DNA of 42,247 nt from SAR86 cluster bacterium (GCA_018607365.1 JABBBT010000036.1:1-42247); one strand, 5' to 3'. Counted from the stretch's first letter, positions 19,844 through 33,908 are shown. Notes: generated by a model not told the origin, from the sequence alone. Program-made: numbers and translations.

Positions 19844-21946
19844 TTAATTAGCTTTTAACCCTTCTGCTATATTGTTTGGAACCTCACCATACTTGGTAAA
19901 TTCCATTGTAAATGTAGCTCTACCCTGGGTAGCTGATCTAAGGTCTGTTGCATAACCAAACATTTCGGCTAATGGTACTTCTGACGAAACTTCTTTACCG
20001 GAAGTAATATCGTCCATGCCCAAAATAATTCCTCTTCGTCTATTTAAATCACCAACAACGTCTCCCATATGTTCTTCAGGAGTTACCACTACAACTTTCA
20101 TAACAGGCTCAAGTAAAGCAGGTTTAGCTTTATTAGCTCCATCTTTCAGCGCATATGATCCAGCAATTTTAAACGCCATTTCATTTGAATCAACATCATG
20201 GAATGAACCATCATATAAGGTTGCTCTAAGAGCTAATAATGGATACCCAGCTATAACACCATTTTGCATTTGCTCTTGAATACCTTTATTTACTGCTGGT
20301 ATGTATTCTTTTGGTATAGCACCACCGACGATTTTATCAACGAACTCATATTCATCATCTAGCCCTAATGGCTCTAGTTTTAACCAGACATGACCATACT
20401 GACCTTTACCACCACTCTGTCTTACAAATTTACCTTCCACTTCAACAGTTTCTTTAATTGTTTCTCTGTATGCTACTTGAGGTTTACCTATGTTTGCTTC
20501 AACTGAGAATTCTCTTCTCATTCTATCAACAAGAACATCTAAGTGAAGCTCGCCCATGCCAGAGATAATTGTTTGTCCTGACTCTTCGTCACTAGCAACT
20601 CTGAATGAAGGGTCTTCTTGAGCTAACTTTCCTAGTGCAAGAGACATTTTTTCTTGATCTGGCTTAGATTTTGGTTCAACGGCTACTGAAATAACAGGTT
20701 CAGGGAAATCCATTCTCTCTAAAACAATCTGCTTATTAGCATCTGATAATGTATCACCTGTAGTAATATCTTTTAAGCCAATACAAGCTGCTATATCACC
20801 AGCTCTTACTTCTTTAATTTCTTCTCTATTATTCGAGTGCATTTGAACCATTCTGCCAACTCTTTCTTTTTTAGATTTAGTAGAGTTTACGACAGCATCT
20901 CCAACCTTTAGCACGCCTGAGTAAACTCTTATAAAAGTTAAAGTACCTACAAATGGATCTGTTGCGATTTTAAAAGCAAGCGCAGAAAAAGGTTCATCAT
21001 CTGATGATTTTCTTGAATCTTCTTCTTCATCCTCTTGGGAATTGTTAGGAATAACTCCGGTAATAGCTTTAACTTCATCTGGAGCAGGTAGAAATTCTAC
21101 TACTGCATCTAACATAGCTTGAACGCCTTTGTTTTTAAATGCAGAGCCGCATAAACCAACAATTAGCTCATTTGCTAACGATCTAATTCTTAAACCTTCT
21201 TTTATTTGATCTTCTGAAAGCTCACCTGATTCTAAATAAGTATCCATGAGTTCTTCGTTAGCTTCAGCAGCTGCTTCGACCATTTCTTCTCGCAACTTAG
21301 AACACTTATCCATTAAATCTGCAGGTATATCTTTTTCTTCAAAAGTTAATCCTTGATCTTCTTCATTCCAATAAATTGCACGCATTTTTATTAAATCAAC
21401 TACGCCTTTGAATTCTTCTTCTGAACCGATGTTATATTGTATTGGTACTATGTTTGCTTGAAGCCTATCTTTAATTTGATCAATTACTCTTTCAAAGTTG
21501 GCTCCTGCTCTATCCATTTTGTTAACAAATACAACTCTTGGCACTTCATATCTATTAGCTTGTCTCCATACAGTCTCTGATTGAGGTTCAACTCCTGATG
21601 TTGCACAAAAAACTACAACAGCTCCATCTAAAACCCTTAGAGACCTTTCAACTTCAATAGTGAAATCAACGTGACCCGGTGTGTCAATAATATTAATTCT
21701 ATGTTGAGGGAATTGTTGTTCCATTCCACTCCAGAAACAGGTAGTTGCTGCGGAAGTAATTGTTATTCCTCTTTCTTGCTCTTGCTCCATCCAATCCATA
21801 GTAGCTGCGCCATCATGAACCTCGCCAATTTTATGAGAAAGACCAGTATAAAAAAGAACCCTTTCTGTTGTAGTTGTTTTACCTGCGTCAACGTGAGCAC
21901 ATATACCAACGTTACGATATTTATTTAATACTATTTGTCTAGCCAT
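19844..21946 (-). CDS. fusA: Elongation factor G
   Basis: This 700-residue translocation GTPase shows G1 [12 protein letters not shown] (about 17-28), G2 [10 protein letters not shown]3 DTPGHVDF, G4 NKMDRAGA and the domain IV region with [15 protein letters not shown]. Length matches E. coli EF-G (704). Domain II begins around [19 protein letters not shown]. No Shine-Dalgarno-like purine run is visible before the ATG, although the protein should be abundant. It ends the str operon; the tufA gene that normally follows is absent and the S10 promoter comes next. Confidence 0.97.
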   Translation of the reverse strand: MARQIVLNKYRNVGICAHVDAGKTTTTERVLFYTGLSHKIGEVHDGAATMDWMEQEQERGITITSAATTCFWSGMEQQFPQHRINIIDTPGHVDFTIEVERSLRVLDGAVVVFCATSGVEPQSETVWRQANRYEVPRVVFVNKMDRAGANFERVIDQIKDRLQANIVPIQYNIGSEEEFKGVVDLIKMRAIYWNEEDQGLTFEEKDIPADLMDKCSKLREEMVEAAAEANEELMDTYLESGELSEDQIKEGLRIRSLANELIVGLCGSAFKNKGVQAMLDAVVEFLPAPDEVKAITGVIPNNSQEDEEEDSRKSSDDEPFSALAFKIATDPFVGTLTFIRVYSGVLKVGDAVVNSTKSKKERVGRMVQMHSNNREEIKEVRAGDIAACIGLKDITTGDTLSDANKQIVLERMDFPEPVISVAVEPKSKPDQEKMSLALGKLAQEDPSFRVASDEESGQTIISGMGELHLDVLVDRMRREFSVEANIGKPQVAYRETIKETVEVEGKFVRQSGGKGQYGHVWLKLEPLGLDDEYEFVDKIVGGAIPKEYIPAVNKGIQEQMQNGVIAGYPLLALRATLYDGSFHDVDSNEMAFKIAGSYALKDGANKAKPALLEPVMKVVVVTPEEHMGDVVGDLNRRRGIILGMDDITSGKEVSSEVPLAEMFGYATDLRSATQGRATFTMEFTKYGEVPNNIAEGLKAN

Positions 21947-21974
21947 AATTGATATTTATATATTTGGTTGATTA

Positions 21975-22819
<845 letters not shown>

Positions 22820-22844
22820 AATATTTTTTATTGGTTAGGCCGCG

Positions 22845-22873
22845 ATTCTATAGATTAGATCAATTGCGGTCAA
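22845..22873 (-). promoter_or_regulatory. Sigma70 promoter of the str operon (rpsL-rpsG-fusA)
   Basis: On the minus strand the sequence is TTGACC, 17 bp, TAGAAT, followed at once by CGCGGCC. Both boxes match five of six consensus bases at ideal spacing. The GC-rich discriminator again suggests stringent control. The promoter lies in the 56-bp rpoC-rpsL gap and its -35 end is 3 bp past the rpoC stop. Confidence 0.75.
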
Positions 22874-22875
22874 CA

Positions 22876-25800
22876 TTATTCCTCCGTTTCTTGAAGTTCT
22901 TGTCTTAATGCTGCTTCAATATCATCTGCAGAAAGAGTTTGCTCCTCAAGGTCAAATTGTTTTTTATTTTTTAATTTATCATGGAATTCCATTCCTGTTC
23001 CTGCAGGAATAAGTCTTCCAACTACTACATTTTCTTTAAGACCTCTTAAGTGATCTTTCTTACCAGTAACCGCTGCTTCAGTAAGCACTCTGGTAGTCTC
23101 TTGGAAAGATGCTGCTGATATAAATGAATCAGTTGCTAGTGATGCCTTAGTAATACCTAGAAGAACTCTTTCAAATTCTGCTGGAGTATTGCCTGCGGAT
23201 TCAACCTTTGCATTCTCTTCAATTAATTCTGCGTAGCTCACTTGATCCCCTTGAATGAATTTGGTGTCGCCACCATCTACAATCAAAGCTTTTCTAAGCA
23301 TCTGTCTTAAAATAGTCTCAATGTGTTTATCATTAATTGATACACCTTGAAGTCTATAAACATCTTGAATCTCATTAACTATAAAGTTCGTTAGTTCAGG
23401 AATTCCTTTAAGTCTTAAAATGTCATGCGGGCTGTAAGGTCCGTCTGAAATAATATCGCCTTTAGTAATTCTTTCTCCTTCAAAAACCGAAAGAGTTCTA
23501 TGTTTTGGTATTAACATTTCAGTATTTTGGGCTTTCTTAGTAGCTCCTTCTGGAGTGATGACTAACCTAATTTTACCTTTAGTTTCCTTACCAAAAGATA
23601 TAATTCCAGATTCCTCTGACAAAACAGAAGCATCCTTAGGCTTTCTAGCTTCAAATAAATCTGCAACTCTAGGAAGACCACCGGTAATATCTTTAGTCTT
23701 CGAAGCCACTAACGGCATTCTTGCTATAACTTCTCCCGCTGTGAGTTTTTGGCCATCTCTTAGATTGACCAATCCGCCAGCAGGAAGTGGATATTCAGCA
23801 GGGGCATTAAAATCTCCTATAAGAAGAACTTTACCTTTTGAGTCTACGATTTCTACTTTTGGAGATAGCTCTCTTCCGGCAGTAGGCCTATCAGAAACTT
23901 CGATGATCTCAATACTAGACAACCCAGTAAGCTCATCCATTTGCTCTCTAACAGTAACTCCATCTTCTATATCAATAAATCTAACTTTTCCTGAAGCTTC
24001 AGCAACAATAGGTCTTGTATAAGGATCCCATGATGCTACTTTTATTCCAGCCTTTAGATCGGATTGATCTTTTACTTCCAATGTCGCTCCATAAGGAACT
24101 TTGTATTGTTCTGTAATTTTTCCACTTGGCTCGGTAATTGTTGCCATAGCATTTCTAGAAACAACAACTTCTAATTTGTCTTTATTTGTAACTGTTTTCA
24201 TATCATCAGAGAAAGTTACAACACCAAGATTCTTATTATAAATTGCGTTATCTTCAGATGAGCTTGAAGCAGCTCCACCAATATGGAATGTACGCATAGT
24301 TAGCTGAGTTCCTGGCTCTCCAATAGATTGAGCTGCAACAACACCTACAGCCTCTCCTCTATGCACGAGATGACCTCTAGCAAGGTCTCTTCCATAACAT
24401 TTAGAGCAAACACCTATAGAAGCCTCACAAGTCATTGGAGATCTTACTTTTAATGTAGCAAGATTAAGTGAATCAATGCTGTCAACAGCATCTTCATCAA
24501 GCATGGTATCTTTTTCAAATAAAACATTGCCATCACTATCAAGGATAGGTTCAGCAATAACTCTTCCAAGAATTCTATCAGTTAATGCTTGAATTATTTC
24601 TCCACCATCAATAATAGAGGTTACTGTAATAGATTCCTCAGTACCGCAGTCTTCAATATTAATTACTGAATCCATTGAAACATCACAAAGCCTTCTTGTT
24701 AAGTAACCTGAATTAGCAGTTTTTAAAGCTGTATCTGCAAGGCCTTTTCTGGCTCCATGGGTAGAAATAAAATACTGTAATACTGAAAGACCTTCTCTAA
24801 AGTTAGCTGTAATTGGTGTTTCAATAATTGATCCATCAGGCTTGGACATTAATCCCCTCATTCCTGAAAGCTGTCTAATCTGTGCTGGAGATCCTCTAGC
24901 ACCAGAATCAGCATATATGTATACAGAGTTAAATGATGATTGCTCAACATCTTTTCCATCAGGCGTTCTAGCAGTTTCAGTGCTTATTTTTTCCATCATA
25001 GCTTTTGCTACTTGCTCGTTAGCTCTGGACCAAATATCAATAACTTTGTTATACCTTTCTCCTCTTGTAACAAGACCTGAATCAAACTGTTTTTCAATTG
25101 CCTTAACTTCTTTTTCCGAATCATCAATAATTTTTGCTTTTTGCTCAGGTATAACAAAATCATTAACACCAATAGATGAGCCTGATCTCGTTGCGAAATC
25201 AAAACCTAGATACATTAATTGGTCAGCAAAAATAACTGTTTCTTTGAGTCCTGCTTTTCTGTATGAAATGTCTACTAATTTTGATATTAGTTTTTTATTT
25301 AATACTTTATTTATATTTTCAAAACCAACTGCGTTTGGAGTAATTCTCCATATTAAGACTCTGCCTACAGTAGTATCATGAATCTGTCTCTCACCATCTT
25401 TATCTATAATTCTTACTTTAATAGCAGCGTGAATATTTAAGGTCTCTGTCTCATAAGCTCTTAATACTTCATCAGGGTCACTGAATACTCTTCCCGCTCC
25501 ATTTGCGCTAGCATTGTCTCTAGTCATGTAATACAAACCTAGAACAATATCTTGCGTTGGATTGATTATTGGTGAGCCATCAGCAGGTGATAAAATATTA
25601 TTTGTAGACATCATAAGTGCCCTTGCTTCGAGTTGCGCCTCTAATGTCAAAGGAACGTGCACAGCCATTTGGTCACCATCAAAGTCAGCATTAAATGCGA
25701 CACATACCAAAGGATGAAGCTGGATAGCTTTTCCTTCTATTAATTTTGGTTCAAAAGCCTGTAGGCCTAATCTATGAAGAGTGGGAGCTCTGTTTAACAT

Positions 25801-27057
25801 AACGGGATGTTCTCTAATAACATCCTCAAGAACTTCCCATACCTCTGGCGTTTCCCTTTCTACAAGTTTTTTTGCAGCTTTAATAGTAGTTGCTAATTCT
25901 CTTTGTTCTAACTTTCCATAAACAAATGGTTTAAATAGCTCTAAAGCCATTTTTTTAGGTAATCCACATTGGTGCAATTTTAATGTTGGACCTGAAACAA
26001 TTACTGATCTACCAGAATAATCGACCCTCTTTCCTAAAAGGTTCTGTCTAAATCTTCCACCTTTACCTTTAATCATATCTGCAAGAGATTTAAGAGGTCG
26101 TTTATTGGTTCCAGTAATAACTCTTCCTCTTCTTCCGTTATCTAAAAGAGCATCAACTGACTCTTGAAGCATTCTTTTTTCATTTCTTACAATGATTTCA
26201 GGTGCGTTAAGTTCTAAAAGTCTTTTTAATCTGTTATTTCTGTTTATAACTCTTCTGTATAAATCATTTAAGTCTGAAGTGGCAAAGCGCCCACCTTCAA
26301 GCGGTACTAAAGGTCTTAAATCTGGTGGTAATACAGGCAATACATTCATTACCATCCACTCAGGTCTATTTCCTGATTCGTTAAATGCTTCTAATAATTT
26401 TAATCTTTTAGATAGTTTTTTAAGCTTAGTTTCTGAGTTGGTTTGAGGTATCTCTTCTCTTATTATTCTAATCTCTTCATTAATATCTAGCTCTTCAAGA
26501 AGTATTTGAACAGACTCAGCTCCCATACCTGCCTGAAACTCATCACCAAATTCTTCATATTTCTCAACCCATTCCTCTTCTGTTAAGATTTCTCCTTTCT
26601 CAAGGGGAGTTAATCCTGGGTCAGTAACAATATAGCTTTCGAAATATAAAACTCTTTCAATTTCTCTTAATGTTGTATTTAAAAGTAAGCCTATTCTTGA
26701 TGGGAGTGATTTTAAGAACCATATGTGCGCCACTGGTGCAGCTAAATCTATATGTCCCATTCTTTCTCTTCTAACCTTCGCTAAAGTGACTTCTACTCCA
26801 CACTTTTCACAAACAACACCTCTGTGCTTCATTCTTTTATATTTACCACAAATACATTCGTAATCTTTTATTGGGCCAAATATTTTAGAACAAAATAACC
26901 CATCTCTTTCTGGCTTGAAAGTCCTATAGTTTATTGTTTCTGGTTTCTTCACTTCACCAAAAGACCAAGATTTGATTACTTGTGGAGAAGCTAGTCCTGC
27001 AGAAATGGTAGTAAAATCATCCTGCCCTGTTTTTAAAGAATTTAATAAGTCTCTCAA
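22876..27057 (-). CDS. rpoC: DNA-directed RNA polymerase subunit beta-prime
   Basis: This 1393-residue subunit matches the family (E. coli 1407). The N-terminal zinc finger has Cys68, Cys70, Cys83 and Cys86. The catalytic loop [14 protein letters not shown] near residue 460 carries the three Mg2+-binding Asp residues. The bridge-helix and trigger-loop area includes [16 protein letters not shown], and the second zinc site has [13 protein letters not shown]. It lies 9 bp after rpoB and is followed by the str promoter. Confidence 0.98.
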   Translation of the reverse strand: MRDLLNSLKTGQDDFTTISAGLASPQVIKSWSFGEVKKPETINYRTFKPERDGLFCSKIFGPIKDYECICGKYKRMKHRGVVCEKCGVEVTLAKVRRERMGHIDLAAPVAHIWFLKSLPSRIGLLLNTTLREIERVLYFESYIVTDPGLTPLEKGEILTEEEWVEKYEEFGDEFQAGMGAESVQILLEELDINEEIRIIREEIPQTNSETKLKKLSKRLKLLEAFNESGNRPEWMVMNVLPVLPPDLRPLVPLEGGRFATSDLNDLYRRVINRNNRLKRLLELNAPEIIVRNEKRMLQESVDALLDNGRRGRVITGTNKRPLKSLADMIKGKGGRFRQNLLGKRVDYSGRSVIVSGPTLKLHQCGLPKKMALELFKPFVYGKLEQRELATTIKAAKKLVERETPEVWEVLEDVIREHPVMLNRAPTLHRLGLQAFEPKLIEGKAIQLHPLVCVAFNADFDGDQMAVHVPLTLEAQLEARALMMSTNNILSPADGSPIINPTQDIVLGLYYMTRDNASANGAGRVFSDPDEVLRAYETETLNIHAAIKVRIIDKDGERQIHDTTVGRVLIWRITPNAVGFENINKVLNKKLISKLVDISYRKAGLKETVIFADQLMYLGFDFATRSGSSIGVNDFVIPEQKAKIIDDSEKEVKAIEKQFDSGLVTRGERYNKVIDIWSRANEQVAKAMMEKISTETARTPDGKDVEQSSFNSVYIYADSGARGSPAQIRQLSGMRGLMSKPDGSIIETPITANFREGLSVLQYFISTHGARKGLADTALKTANSGYLTRRLCDVSMDSVINIEDCGTEESITVTSIIDGGEIIQALTDRILGRVIAEPILDSDGNVLFEKDTMLDEDAVDSIDSLNLATLKVRSPMTCEASIGVCSKCYGRDLARGHLVHRGEAVGVVAAQSIGEPGTQLTMRTFHIGGAASSSSEDNAIYNKNLGVVTFSDDMKTVTNKDKLEVVVSRNAMATITEPSGKITEQYKVPYGATLEVKDQSDLKAGIKVASWDPYTRPIVAEASGKVRFIDIEDGVTVREQMDELTGLSSIEIIEVSDRPTAGRELSPKVEIVDSKGKVLLIGDFNAPAEYPLPAGGLVNLRDGQKLTAGEVIARMPLVASKTKDITGGLPRVADLFEARKPKDASVLSEESGIISFGKETKGKIRLVITPEGATKKAQNTEMLIPKHRTLSVFEGERITKGDIISDGPYSPHDILRLKGIPELTNFIVNEIQDVYRLQGVSINDKHIETILRQMLRKALIVDGGDTKFIQGDQVSYAELIEENAKVESAGNTPAEFERVLLGITKASLATDSFISAASFQETTRVLTEAAVTGKKDHLRGLKENVVVGRLIPAGTGMEFHDKLKNKKQFDLEEQTLSADDIEAALRQELQETEE

Positions 27058-27066
27058 TTTAATCTC

Positions 27067-30000
27067 CTAGTTTTCTGAATCTAATTCGAGGTTAATTCCA
27101 AGTGATTTAATTTCTTTACTTAGAACATTAAATGACTCAGGGATATTTGCATCCATTTCATAACTACCGTCAACGATATTTTTATACATTTTTGTTCTAC
27201 CAGATACATCATCTGATTTAACAGTTAACATTTCTTGTAGTGTATAGGATGCTCCATAGGCCTCTAGCGCCCAGACTTCCATTTCTCCAAATCTTTGACC
27301 ACCAAACTGCGCTTTACCGCCCAATGGTTGCTGAGTTACCAAGCTGTATGAGCCTGTTGATCGAGCATGCATTTTGTCATCAACTAAATGGTTTAGCTTA
27401 ATAATATACATATAGCCAACGGTTACCGGTCTATCGAATTTAGAGCCTGTTCTTCCATCATATAATGTAAATTGTCCTGATTCAGGAAGATCAGCAAGCT
27501 TAAGAAGATCTTTAACCTCACTCTCTTTTGCACCATCAAAAACTGGAGTGGCTATTGGCAATCCATCTTTAAGGTTATGCGCTAGCTCCATGATTTCACT
27601 ATTATTAAACGAGTTAATATCTTCTTTATTGGCAGCATTGGTATTATAAAGTTTGTCTAAGTATGTTTTAAGTTCTGCTGGTTTAGCATTTTGCTTAAGC
27701 ATTAGATCAATCTTCTGCCCAATACCTTTAGCAGCACAACCCATATGCGTTTCAAGAATCTGCCCAACATTCATCCTAGATGGAACACCTAAAGGATTAA
27801 GAACTATATCCACTGGGTGACCATCTTTGTCATATGGCATATCTTCAACAGGCATTATTTCTGAAATAACACCCTTGTTTCCATGACGCCCTGCCATTTT
27901 GTCACCAGGCTGAATTCTTCGTTTAATAGCTAAATAAACTTTAACAATTTTTATAACACCAGGAGCTAAATCATGGCCTCTAATTATTTTTGCTTTTTTC
28001 TCTTCAAATCTAGCTTTAATATCCTTAGCATATGATTTATAAGATTTTTCAGTATCCTCAATTACATCATTGATGGTATCTGTATCAGTTCTAATTGAAA
28101 AAAGATCATTAAGATCTAGCTCTTCTAACCTTTCAAGAGAAAGTGTCTCACCTTTTTTGATACCGTTACCTTTAATAGCTTTCTTGCCCTTAAGAAGGTC
28201 ACATAATCTAGTTTTAGTTGCCTGTTCAACAACAAAAGCTTCATCATCTGCATCTTTTTTAGATTTATCTAAATGATCTTGTTCTATAGCTTGGGTTCTT
28301 TCGTCTTTTTCAACGCCATCTCTAGTAAATACCTCTACATTGATTACAGTTCCTTTTGCACTAGATCTTTGAGATGTATCTTTAACATCAGAAGCTTTTT
28401 CACCAAAAATAGCTCTTAGCAATTTTTCTTCAGGAGATAATTGAGTCTCGCCTTTGGGTGTTATCTTGCCAACTAAAATATCACCAGGTTCTACCTCGGC
28501 ACCCACATAAACAATACCGCAATCATCTAGCTTATTTAGAGACCCTTCTCCAACATTAGGAATATCTGCAGTTATTTCTTCTGATCCAAGTTTTGTATCT
28601 CTAGCCACACAAACAATTTCTTGAATATGAATAGATGTAAATCTGTCCTCTCTAGCAACTTTCTCAGAAATTAGAATTGAATCTTCGAAGTTATAGCCAT
28701 TCCATGGCATAAATGCTATTCGTATATTTTGGCCTAATGCTAGCTCTCCATTGTCTACTGAAGGTCCATCAGCAAGAACATCCCCTGATTTTACTACATC
28801 ACCGACTCTGACAATTGGTCTTTGATTAATACATGTATTTTGATTAGATCTTGTGTATTTAACTAGGTTGTAAACATCAGATGCTGATTTAGATTTTTTA
28901 TCTGTAACTCTAACAACAATTCTTGACGCATCTACATTCTCAACAACACCAGAATTTTTAGCAACAATACAAACTCCTGAATCTCTAGCTACAACTGATT
29001 CAAGTCCAGTTCCAACCAAAGGCTTTTCAGCTCTAAGAACTGGTACAGCTTGTCGTTGCATATTAGATCCCATTAAAGCCCTGTTAGCGTCATCATGCTC
29101 TAAGAAAGGAATTAAGGATGCTGCAATGGATACAACCTGCTGAGGCGATACATCCATTAAATCAACTCTGTCAGATGACATCAACTCAAACTCGCTAGCA
29201 TGCCTAACAGCAACAAGGTCATCAACAAATTTGTTATTTTTATCTAAAGCAACGTTAGCCTGAGCAATGACATGTTCTGCTTCATCAATAGCAGATAAAT
29301 ACGTGATTTCATCCGTAACTGTTCCATTTATAACTTTTCTATATGGAGTTTCAATAAATCCGTATTGATTAGTCCTTGAATAGGATGCAAAAGAATTGAT
29401 TAGACCAATATTTGGTCCTTCTGGAGTCTCAATTGGGCAAACTCTACCATAATGAGTAGGGTGAACATCTCTGACCTCAAAGCCTGCTCTTTCTCTAGTA
29501 AGACCGCCAGGGCCCAAAGCAGATACTCTTCTTTTGTGAGTGATTTCAGATAATGGATTATTTTGATCCATAAACTGTGACAATTGGCTAGAACCAAAAA
29601 ATTCTTTAATAGCTGCTGTAACAGGCTTTGCATTTATTAGATCTTGTGGACCTAGCTCATCTGCTTCAGCCATACTCAATCTTTCTCTTACAGCTCTTTC
29701 AACTCTTATCAAACCAACTCTAAACTGATTCGCAGTCATTTCTCCAACAGATCTGACTCTTCTATTACCAAGATGGTCGATATCATCAACAATGTCATGC
29801 CCATCACGAATATTTACAATACCCTTCATTACTTCAATAATGTCTTCTTTGTCTAAAATATTGTCATTTTCTTTTTTAGAATCTAGCTTTAAACGTCTAT
29901 TGAACTTCATTCTTCCAACTTCAGATAAGTCATATCTTTCTTCATTGAAGAATAAGTTATTAAATAAAGTTTCTGCTGAATCTTTGGTTGGTGGCTCTCC

Positions 30001-31128
30001 AGGTCTCATCATTCTGTAGATTTCTACAAGAGCTTCGAGCCTATTTGATGTTGGGTCTGCTCTAAGTGTGTTAGAGATGTATGGCCCCTTATCAAGCTCA
30101 TTTATAAATAAGCATGTTATTTCTGATACATTATTTTCTTTCAGTGCTTCTAAAACCTCATTATCTATTTCAGTATTAGCCGAATATAGAACTTCACCGG
30201 TTTCTTTATTAAAAATATCTTTCGATAGAACTTTTCCAATTAAAAATTCTTCTGCAAGCGTAATTTCACTTACATTGGCATTTGAAAGTTCCTTAATGTG
30301 TCTTGCAGTAATTCTTTTTCCTGCTTCGACGTAAACTTTACTTTTAACTTTAATATCAACAGGAAGAGTTTCACCTCTTAACCTTTCAGGAATAAGGGCA
30401 AGCTTTACTGAGTCTTTATCTAAAGCAAAAATATCTTCGTCATAAAACTCTGAAAGAATTTCTTCTGTACCCATGTCTAATGCTCTAAGCATTATAGTTG
30501 CAGGTATTTTTCTTCTTCTATCAATTCTGCTAAATAAAATGTCTTTAGGATCGAATTCAAAATCTAACCATGAGCCTCTGTAAGGAATGATTCTAGCTGA
30601 ATACAAAACCTTTCCTGAAGAATGAGTTTTGCCTTTGTCATGATCATAAAATACACCAGGAGATCTATGTAATTGAGCAACTACAACTCTTTCAGTTCCA
30701 TTAACAACAAATGAAGCATCAGAAGTCATTAATGGGACCTCGCCCATAAATACTTCTCCTTCTTTTATGTCTTTAACTTCTTTAAAGTTAGTTTCTCTAT
30801 CATAAAGAACCAGCTTTACTTTTATTCTCAATGGGGCTGAATATGATAATCCTTGAACTAAACATTCCTGAACATCATATGTGTTTTTACCCAATTCATA
30901 TGAAACATATTCAAGGGCAGCATTTCCTGAAACACTTTTGATTGGAAATAAAGACTGAAATACATCTTCAAGTCCCTGTTTTTTCCTTGCATCAGGTGCC
31001 ACATCAGCTTGCAAAAATTCAGAATAAGATTTTGTTTGAGTTTCAATAAGATTAGGAAGATCCATAACCTTGGTGAAAGTACCAAAGTTTTTTCTTATTC
31101 TTTTCTTTTCTGTATAGCTGTATGACAT
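27067..31128 (-). CDS. rpoB: DNA-directed RNA polymerase subunit beta
   Basis: This 1353-residue subunit matches E. coli (1342). The rifampicin pocket reads [15 protein letters not shown] then [13 protein letters not shown], so the residues matching Gln513, Asp516, His526 and Ser531 are wild type and rifampicin sensitivity is predicted. The C-terminal region has [24 protein letters not shown]. It starts 40 bp after rplL, with AAGGG upstream of the ATG. The long rplL-rpoB attenuator gap of E. coli (about 320 nt) is not present. Confidence 0.98.
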   Translation of the reverse strand: MSYSYTEKKRIRKNFGTFTKVMDLPNLIETQTKSYSEFLQADVAPDARKKQGLEDVFQSLFPIKSVSGNAALEYVSYELGKNTYDVQECLVQGLSYSAPLRIKVKLVLYDRETNFKEVKDIKEGEVFMGEVPLMTSDASFVVNGTERVVVAQLHRSPGVFYDHDKGKTHSSGKVLYSARIIPYRGSWLDFEFDPKDILFSRIDRRRKIPATIMLRALDMGTEEILSEFYDEDIFALDKDSVKLALIPERLRGETLPVDIKVKSKVYVEAGKRITARHIKELSNANVSEITLAEEFLIGKVLSKDIFNKETGEVLYSANTEIDNEVLEALKENNVSEITCLFINELDKGPYISNTLRADPTSNRLEALVEIYRMMRPGEPPTKDSAETLFNNLFFNEERYDLSEVGRMKFNRRLKLDSKKENDNILDKEDIIEVMKGIVNIRDGHDIVDDIDHLGNRRVRSVGEMTANQFRVGLIRVERAVRERLSMAEADELGPQDLINAKPVTAAIKEFFGSSQLSQFMDQNNPLSEITHKRRVSALGPGGLTRERAGFEVRDVHPTHYGRVCPIETPEGPNIGLINSFASYSRTNQYGFIETPYRKVINGTVTDEITYLSAIDEAEHVIAQANVALDKNNKFVDDLVAVRHASEFELMSSDRVDLMDVSPQQVVSIAASLIPFLEHDDANRALMGSNMQRQAVPVLRAEKPLVGTGLESVVARDSGVCIVAKNSGVVENVDASRIVVRVTDKKSKSASDVYNLVKYTRSNQNTCINQRPIVRVGDVVKSGDVLADGPSVDNGELALGQNIRIAFMPWNGYNFEDSILISEKVAREDRFTSIHIQEIVCVARDTKLGSEEITADIPNVGEGSLNKLDDCGIVYVGAEVEPGDILVGKITPKGETQLSPEEKLLRAIFGEKASDVKDTSQRSSAKGTVINVEVFTRDGVEKDERTQAIEQDHLDKSKKDADDEAFVVEQATKTRLCDLLKGKKAIKGNGIKKGETLSLERLEELDLNDLFSIRTDTDTINDVIEDTEKSYKSYAKDIKARFEEKKAKIIRGHDLAPGVIKIVKVYLAIKRRIQPGDKMAGRHGNKGVISEIMPVEDMPYDKDGHPVDIVLNPLGVPSRMNVGQILETHMGCAAKGIGQKIDLMLKQNAKPAELKTYLDKLYNTNAANKEDINSFNNSEIMELAHNLKDGLPIATPVFDGAKESEVKDLLKLADLPESGQFTLYDGRTGSKFDRPVTVGYMYIIKLNHLVDDKMHARSTGSYSLVTQQPLGGKAQFGGQRFGEMEVWALEAYGASYTLQEMLTVKSDDVSGRTKMYKNIVDGSYEMDANIPESFNVLSKEIKSLGINLELDSEN

Positions 31129-31168
31129 AAATGCGCCCTTTTATTTATTTTTTAATATGTTTAATGGT

Positions 31169-31549
31169 TTATTTAAGTTCTGCAGTTGCTCCAGCTTCAG
31201 TTAGCTGTTTTAACATTGCTTCTGCATCATCTTTACTAGCACCTTCTTTAACTGTACTTGGTGCTCCATCTACCATATCTTTTGCTTCTTTTAATCCTAG
31301 TCCTGTTATTGCTCTTACAGCTTTAATAACTTGTACTTTCTGATCACCTGCTGCAGTTAATACAACATCAAAAGCATCTTTCTCTTCAGCTGCTTCAGCG
31401 TCTCCGCCTGCTGCTGCTACTGGTGCTGCTGCAACTGCTGCTGCCGCTGTAACACCAAATTTTTCTTCAATATCTGAAATAAGATCTACAAGATCCATTA
31501 CTGACATTTCTTCTATAGCTTTTAAAATATCCTCTTTACTAGTTGCCAT
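31169..31549 (-). CDS. rplL: 50S ribosomal protein L7/L12
   Basis: This 126-residue stalk protein recruits translation GTPases and is present in several copies per ribosome. The N-terminal dimerisation helix region has [22 protein letters not shown]. An Ala/Gly-rich hinge lies at about residues 33-56, and the C-terminal domain has [24 protein letters not shown]. It lies 18 bp after rplJ. Confidence 0.97.
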   Translation of the reverse strand: MATSKEDILKAIEEMSVMDLVDLISDIEEKFGVTAAAAVAAAPVAAAGGDAEAAEEKDAFDVVLTAAGDQKVQVIKAVRAITGLGLKEAKDMVDGAPSTVKEGASKDDAEAMLKQLTEAGATAELK

Positions 31550-31567
31550 TCTAATTCTCCTTATAAT

Positions 31568-32098
31568 TTAGGCTGATGCCTGTTTTTTGTCTTGAACTGC
31601 TGATAAAACTCTAGCTAATTTACTCGGCACTTCATTTAATAGAGTAGCGAATTTACTAACTGGAGCTTGCAACACATTTGCTATAAGGCCATAAGCCTCA
31701 TCTTTAGATGGAAGGCTAGCAAGTATATCTATTTGGCCTCCATCAAGTAACTGCCCTTCAACCACCAAAGCTTTGATTTCTAAGTTATCAAAGTTCTTTG
31801 CATATGTTTTGAGCAATTTAGCTGCTGCACCTGGCTCTTCAAAAGAAAAAGCAAATAAAGATGGTCCAACAAGCACTTCATCTGAACAACCAAAGTCAGT
31901 TCCCTCAAATGCTAATTTAGCAAGCGAGTTCTTGATTATTTGAATATGTATACCAGACTGAGTAGCTTTTTGTCTCACCTCAGATAACTCAGTAACTTTT
32001 AAGCCCCTTGCATCTGAAATAACTAAAGATGATGCATTAGATGCAACTTCCTTAACTTCACCAACTATTCTTTCTTTTTCACTTTTTGATAACGCCAC
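31568..32098 (-). CDS. rplJ: 50S ribosomal protein L10
   Basis: This 176-residue stalk base protein binds L7/L12 dimers through its C-terminal helix. I place the start at a GTG (32098) giving M/V-ALSKSEKERIVGEVKEVA, which matches the family start, with AGGAG eight bases upstream. The frame is open further upstream to 32146, but that stretch is the structured leader and not protein. L10 with L7/L12 represses its own mRNA in E. coli, and the matching leader lies directly upstream. Confidence 0.95.
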   Translation of the reverse strand: MALSKSEKERIVGEVKEVASNASSLVISDARGLKVTELSEVRQKATQSGIHIQIIKNSLAKLAFEGTDFGCSDEVLVGPSLFAFSFEEPGAAAKLLKTYAKNFDNLEIKALVVEGQLLDGGQIDILASLPSKDEAYGLIANVLQAPVSKFATLLNEVPSKLARVLSAVQDKKQASA

Positions 32099-32225
32099 AG
32101 CAATTCTCCTGTTTAAGCCTTTCGGCCATTCGGCGACAAATTGCAAAATTACAATTTGAACACCACCTACGTAGGAAATTAAGTCTTACGACACCTACGG
32201 TCTTTGACGGCTGCGTAAACGCAAC
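32099..32225 (-). ncRNA. L10 leader: autoregulatory mRNA structure for rplJ-rplL
   Basis: The RNA upstream of rplJ contains GACCGTAGGTG, a GUC-GUAA-GAC tetraloop hairpin (32183-32192), ACTTAATTTCC and CCTACGTAGGTGGTG (ending near 32161). CGTAGG pairs with CCTACG and encloses the tetraloop hairpin. The order and sequence resemble the known gammaproteobacterial L10 leader (Rfam L10_leader), where the L10-L7/L12 complex binds and blocks translation. A second GCC-GAAA-GGC hairpin (near 32120-32129) lies close to the AGGAG site. This is recognised by pattern and not by a model search. Confidence 0.8.
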
Positions 32226-32259
32226 TATCTAGCTATATAATTTCTTATAAAGCTAAAAT

Positions 32260-32952
32260 TTATACCAGCTCTGATGAGTGAATTTTTATACCAGGTCCCA
32301 TAGTGCTACTTAAAGCAATATTACCTATATAAATACCCTTTGCAGATGCAGGTTTTAATTTTTTTAATTCTTCTAATAAAGCAACTGCATTGGATTGTAT
32401 CTTATCTAAATCAAAAGAAACCTTACCAATACTTCCATGAATAATTCCATTTTTGTCTGTTCTAAATCTGACTTGTCCAGCTTTAACATTATTGATAGCA
32501 GTAGCAACATCATCTGAAACTGTTCCAGTTTTAGGGTTAGGCATCAAACCTTTAGGTCCGAGTACTTGTCCAAGTTTTCCAACAACTTTCATAGCAGCAT
32601 TTGTAGAAATAACAACATCAACTGAGATTTCTTCTTTTGAGAATTTTTCAGCAAGGTCTTCCATTCCAATATATTCAGCTCCAGCAGCTTTAGCGGCATC
32701 AGCTTGATCACCATCTGCAAAAACAGCAACAGTAACTTGTTTTCCAAGACTGTTAGGTAACGTAACTGCTCCTCTTACATTTTGATCAGACTTATTAGGA
32801 TCTACCCCAAGTCTAATCGCTATATCAACAGATTCTTCAAATTTACTAGATTTAACTGATTGTAATATCTCAAGAGCATCCGCCATTGAATATGTCATTT
32901 CAGGATCAACTTTTTCAAGAATAATTTTTTGTTTGTTAGTTACTTTGCTCAT
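32260..32952 (-). CDS. rplA: 50S ribosomal protein L1
   Basis: This 230-residue mobile stalk protein assists exit of deacylated tRNA. It has [24 protein letters not shown] and the interdomain [22 protein letters not shown]. The start overlaps the rplK stop by 4 bp. In E. coli L1 represses rplK-rplA through a leader site before rplK; here nusG overlaps rplK, so a separate leader is absent. Confidence 0.97.
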   Translation of the reverse strand: MSKVTNKQKIILEKVDPEMTYSMADALEILQSVKSSKFEESVDIAIRLGVDPNKSDQNVRGAVTLPNSLGKQVTVAVFADGDQADAAKAAGAEYIGMEDLAEKFSKEEISVDVVISTNAAMKVVGKLGQVLGPKGLMPNPKTGTVSDDVATAINNVKAGQVRFRTDKNGIIHGSIGKVSFDLDKIQSNAVALLEELKKLKPASAKGIYIGNIALSSTMGPGIKIHSSELV

Positions 32953-33377
32953 AGATCTACCTCGACTCCCATGCTTCTTGCTGTACCAGCAATAATTAGA
33001 ACTGCAGCATCAATATCATTTGAATTGAGATCTGGTTCTTTTTGTTTAGCTATATCTTCTAACTGTGCTCTTGTTAATTTACCAACCTTTTCTCTGTTAG
33101 GCTCTCCACTTCCCTTGGCAATACCAAGAATCTTTCTTATCAGAACTGCAGCTGGAGGTGTTTTAACAACAAATGTAAAAGACTTATCCTCATAGACAGT
33201 GATTACAACTGGAAGAGGCATACCTTTTTCAGCACTCTGAGTTTCTGCATTAAATGCATTACAGAAATCCATTATATTTACTCCAACTTGACCTAAAGCT
33301 GGTCCAACAGGAGGACTGGGGTTAGCACCACCAGCAGGAATCTGTAATTTTAAAATATTTGCTACTTTTTTTGCCAT
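32949..33377 (-). CDS. rplK: 50S ribosomal protein L11
   Basis: This 142-residue protein forms the GTPase-associated centre and is needed for RelA-dependent stringent signalling. It has [29 protein letters not shown] and [23 protein letters not shown]. Length equals E. coli. The start overlaps the nusG stop as TAATG. Confidence 0.97.
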   Translation of the reverse strand: MAKKVANILKLQIPAGGANPSPPVGPALGQVGVNIMDFCNAFNAETQSAEKGMPLPVVITVYEDKSFTFVVKTPPAAVLIRKILGIAKGSGEPNREKVGKLTRAQLEDIAKQKEPDLNSNDIDAAVLIIAGTARSMGVEVDL

Positions 33378-33904
33378 TATGTTTTCTCTATTTGAATGAA
33401 TTCAAGGTCAACAGGTGTTGCTCTTCCAAGTATCTGGACTGCAACTTTTACCATATTTCTCTCATAATCTACATTTTCTACAACGCCATTAAAGTCATTG
33501 AAAGGTCCATCACAAACTCTAACTACCTCACCAGGCTCATAGATTGTTTTTGGAGCTGGCGCGTCTTCACCGACCTCAATTCTGTTAATAATACTATTAA
33601 CATCATCTTCTGAAATTGGTAATGGTCTATCTTTGGTACCACCAACAAAACCTGAAACTCTAGGAGTTGATTGGACCAACTGCCATGAATCATCCTCTAG
33701 CAACATCTCAATTAAAATATAACCAGGAAAAAACTTTCTTTCAGTAGTTTTCTTTGTTCCACCTTTTAATTCGACGATTTGTTCAGTAGGTATTAAAATT
33801 TCACCGAATTTTTCAGATAGTCCGTTAAGCTCAATTTTTTCTTCTAAAGCAATTTTTACTTTTTGCTCATAACCTGAATAGGCTTGTATTACATACCAGT
33901 CCAT
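33377..33904 (-). CDS. nusG: Transcription elongation/antitermination factor NusG
   Basis: This 175-residue factor binds RNA polymerase and links it to Rho or to ribosomal S10. The N-terminal domain begins [17 protein letters not shown] and has [12 protein letters not shown] and [10 protein letters not shown]. The C-terminal KOW domain has [24 protein letters not shown]. It lies 4 bp after secE and overlaps rplK by one base. Confidence 0.97.
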   Translation of the reverse strand: MDWYVIQAYSGYEQKVKIALEEKIELNGLSEKFGEILIPTEQIVELKGGTKKTTERKFFPGYILIEMLLEDDSWQLVQSTPRVSGFVGGTKDRPLPISEDDVNSIINRIEVGEDAPAPKTIYEPGEVVRVCDGPFNDFNGVVENVDYERNMVKVAVQILGRATPVDLEFIQIEKT

Positions 33905-33908
33905 ATAT

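Noticed and set aside
23555-24022. 155-codon open frame opposite rpoC
   Set aside because: It is antisense to conserved rpoC sequence with no supporting signal.
24842-25381. 179-codon open frame on the plus strand inside rpoC
   Set aside because: It is antisense to a conserved gene, has no ribosome binding site or recognisable protein features, and long antisense frames are common opposite conserved genes.
32099-32146. Longer rplJ start (16 extra residues)
   Set aside because: This stretch is the L10 leader and its ribosome binding site; the GTG at 32098 gives the family N-terminus.
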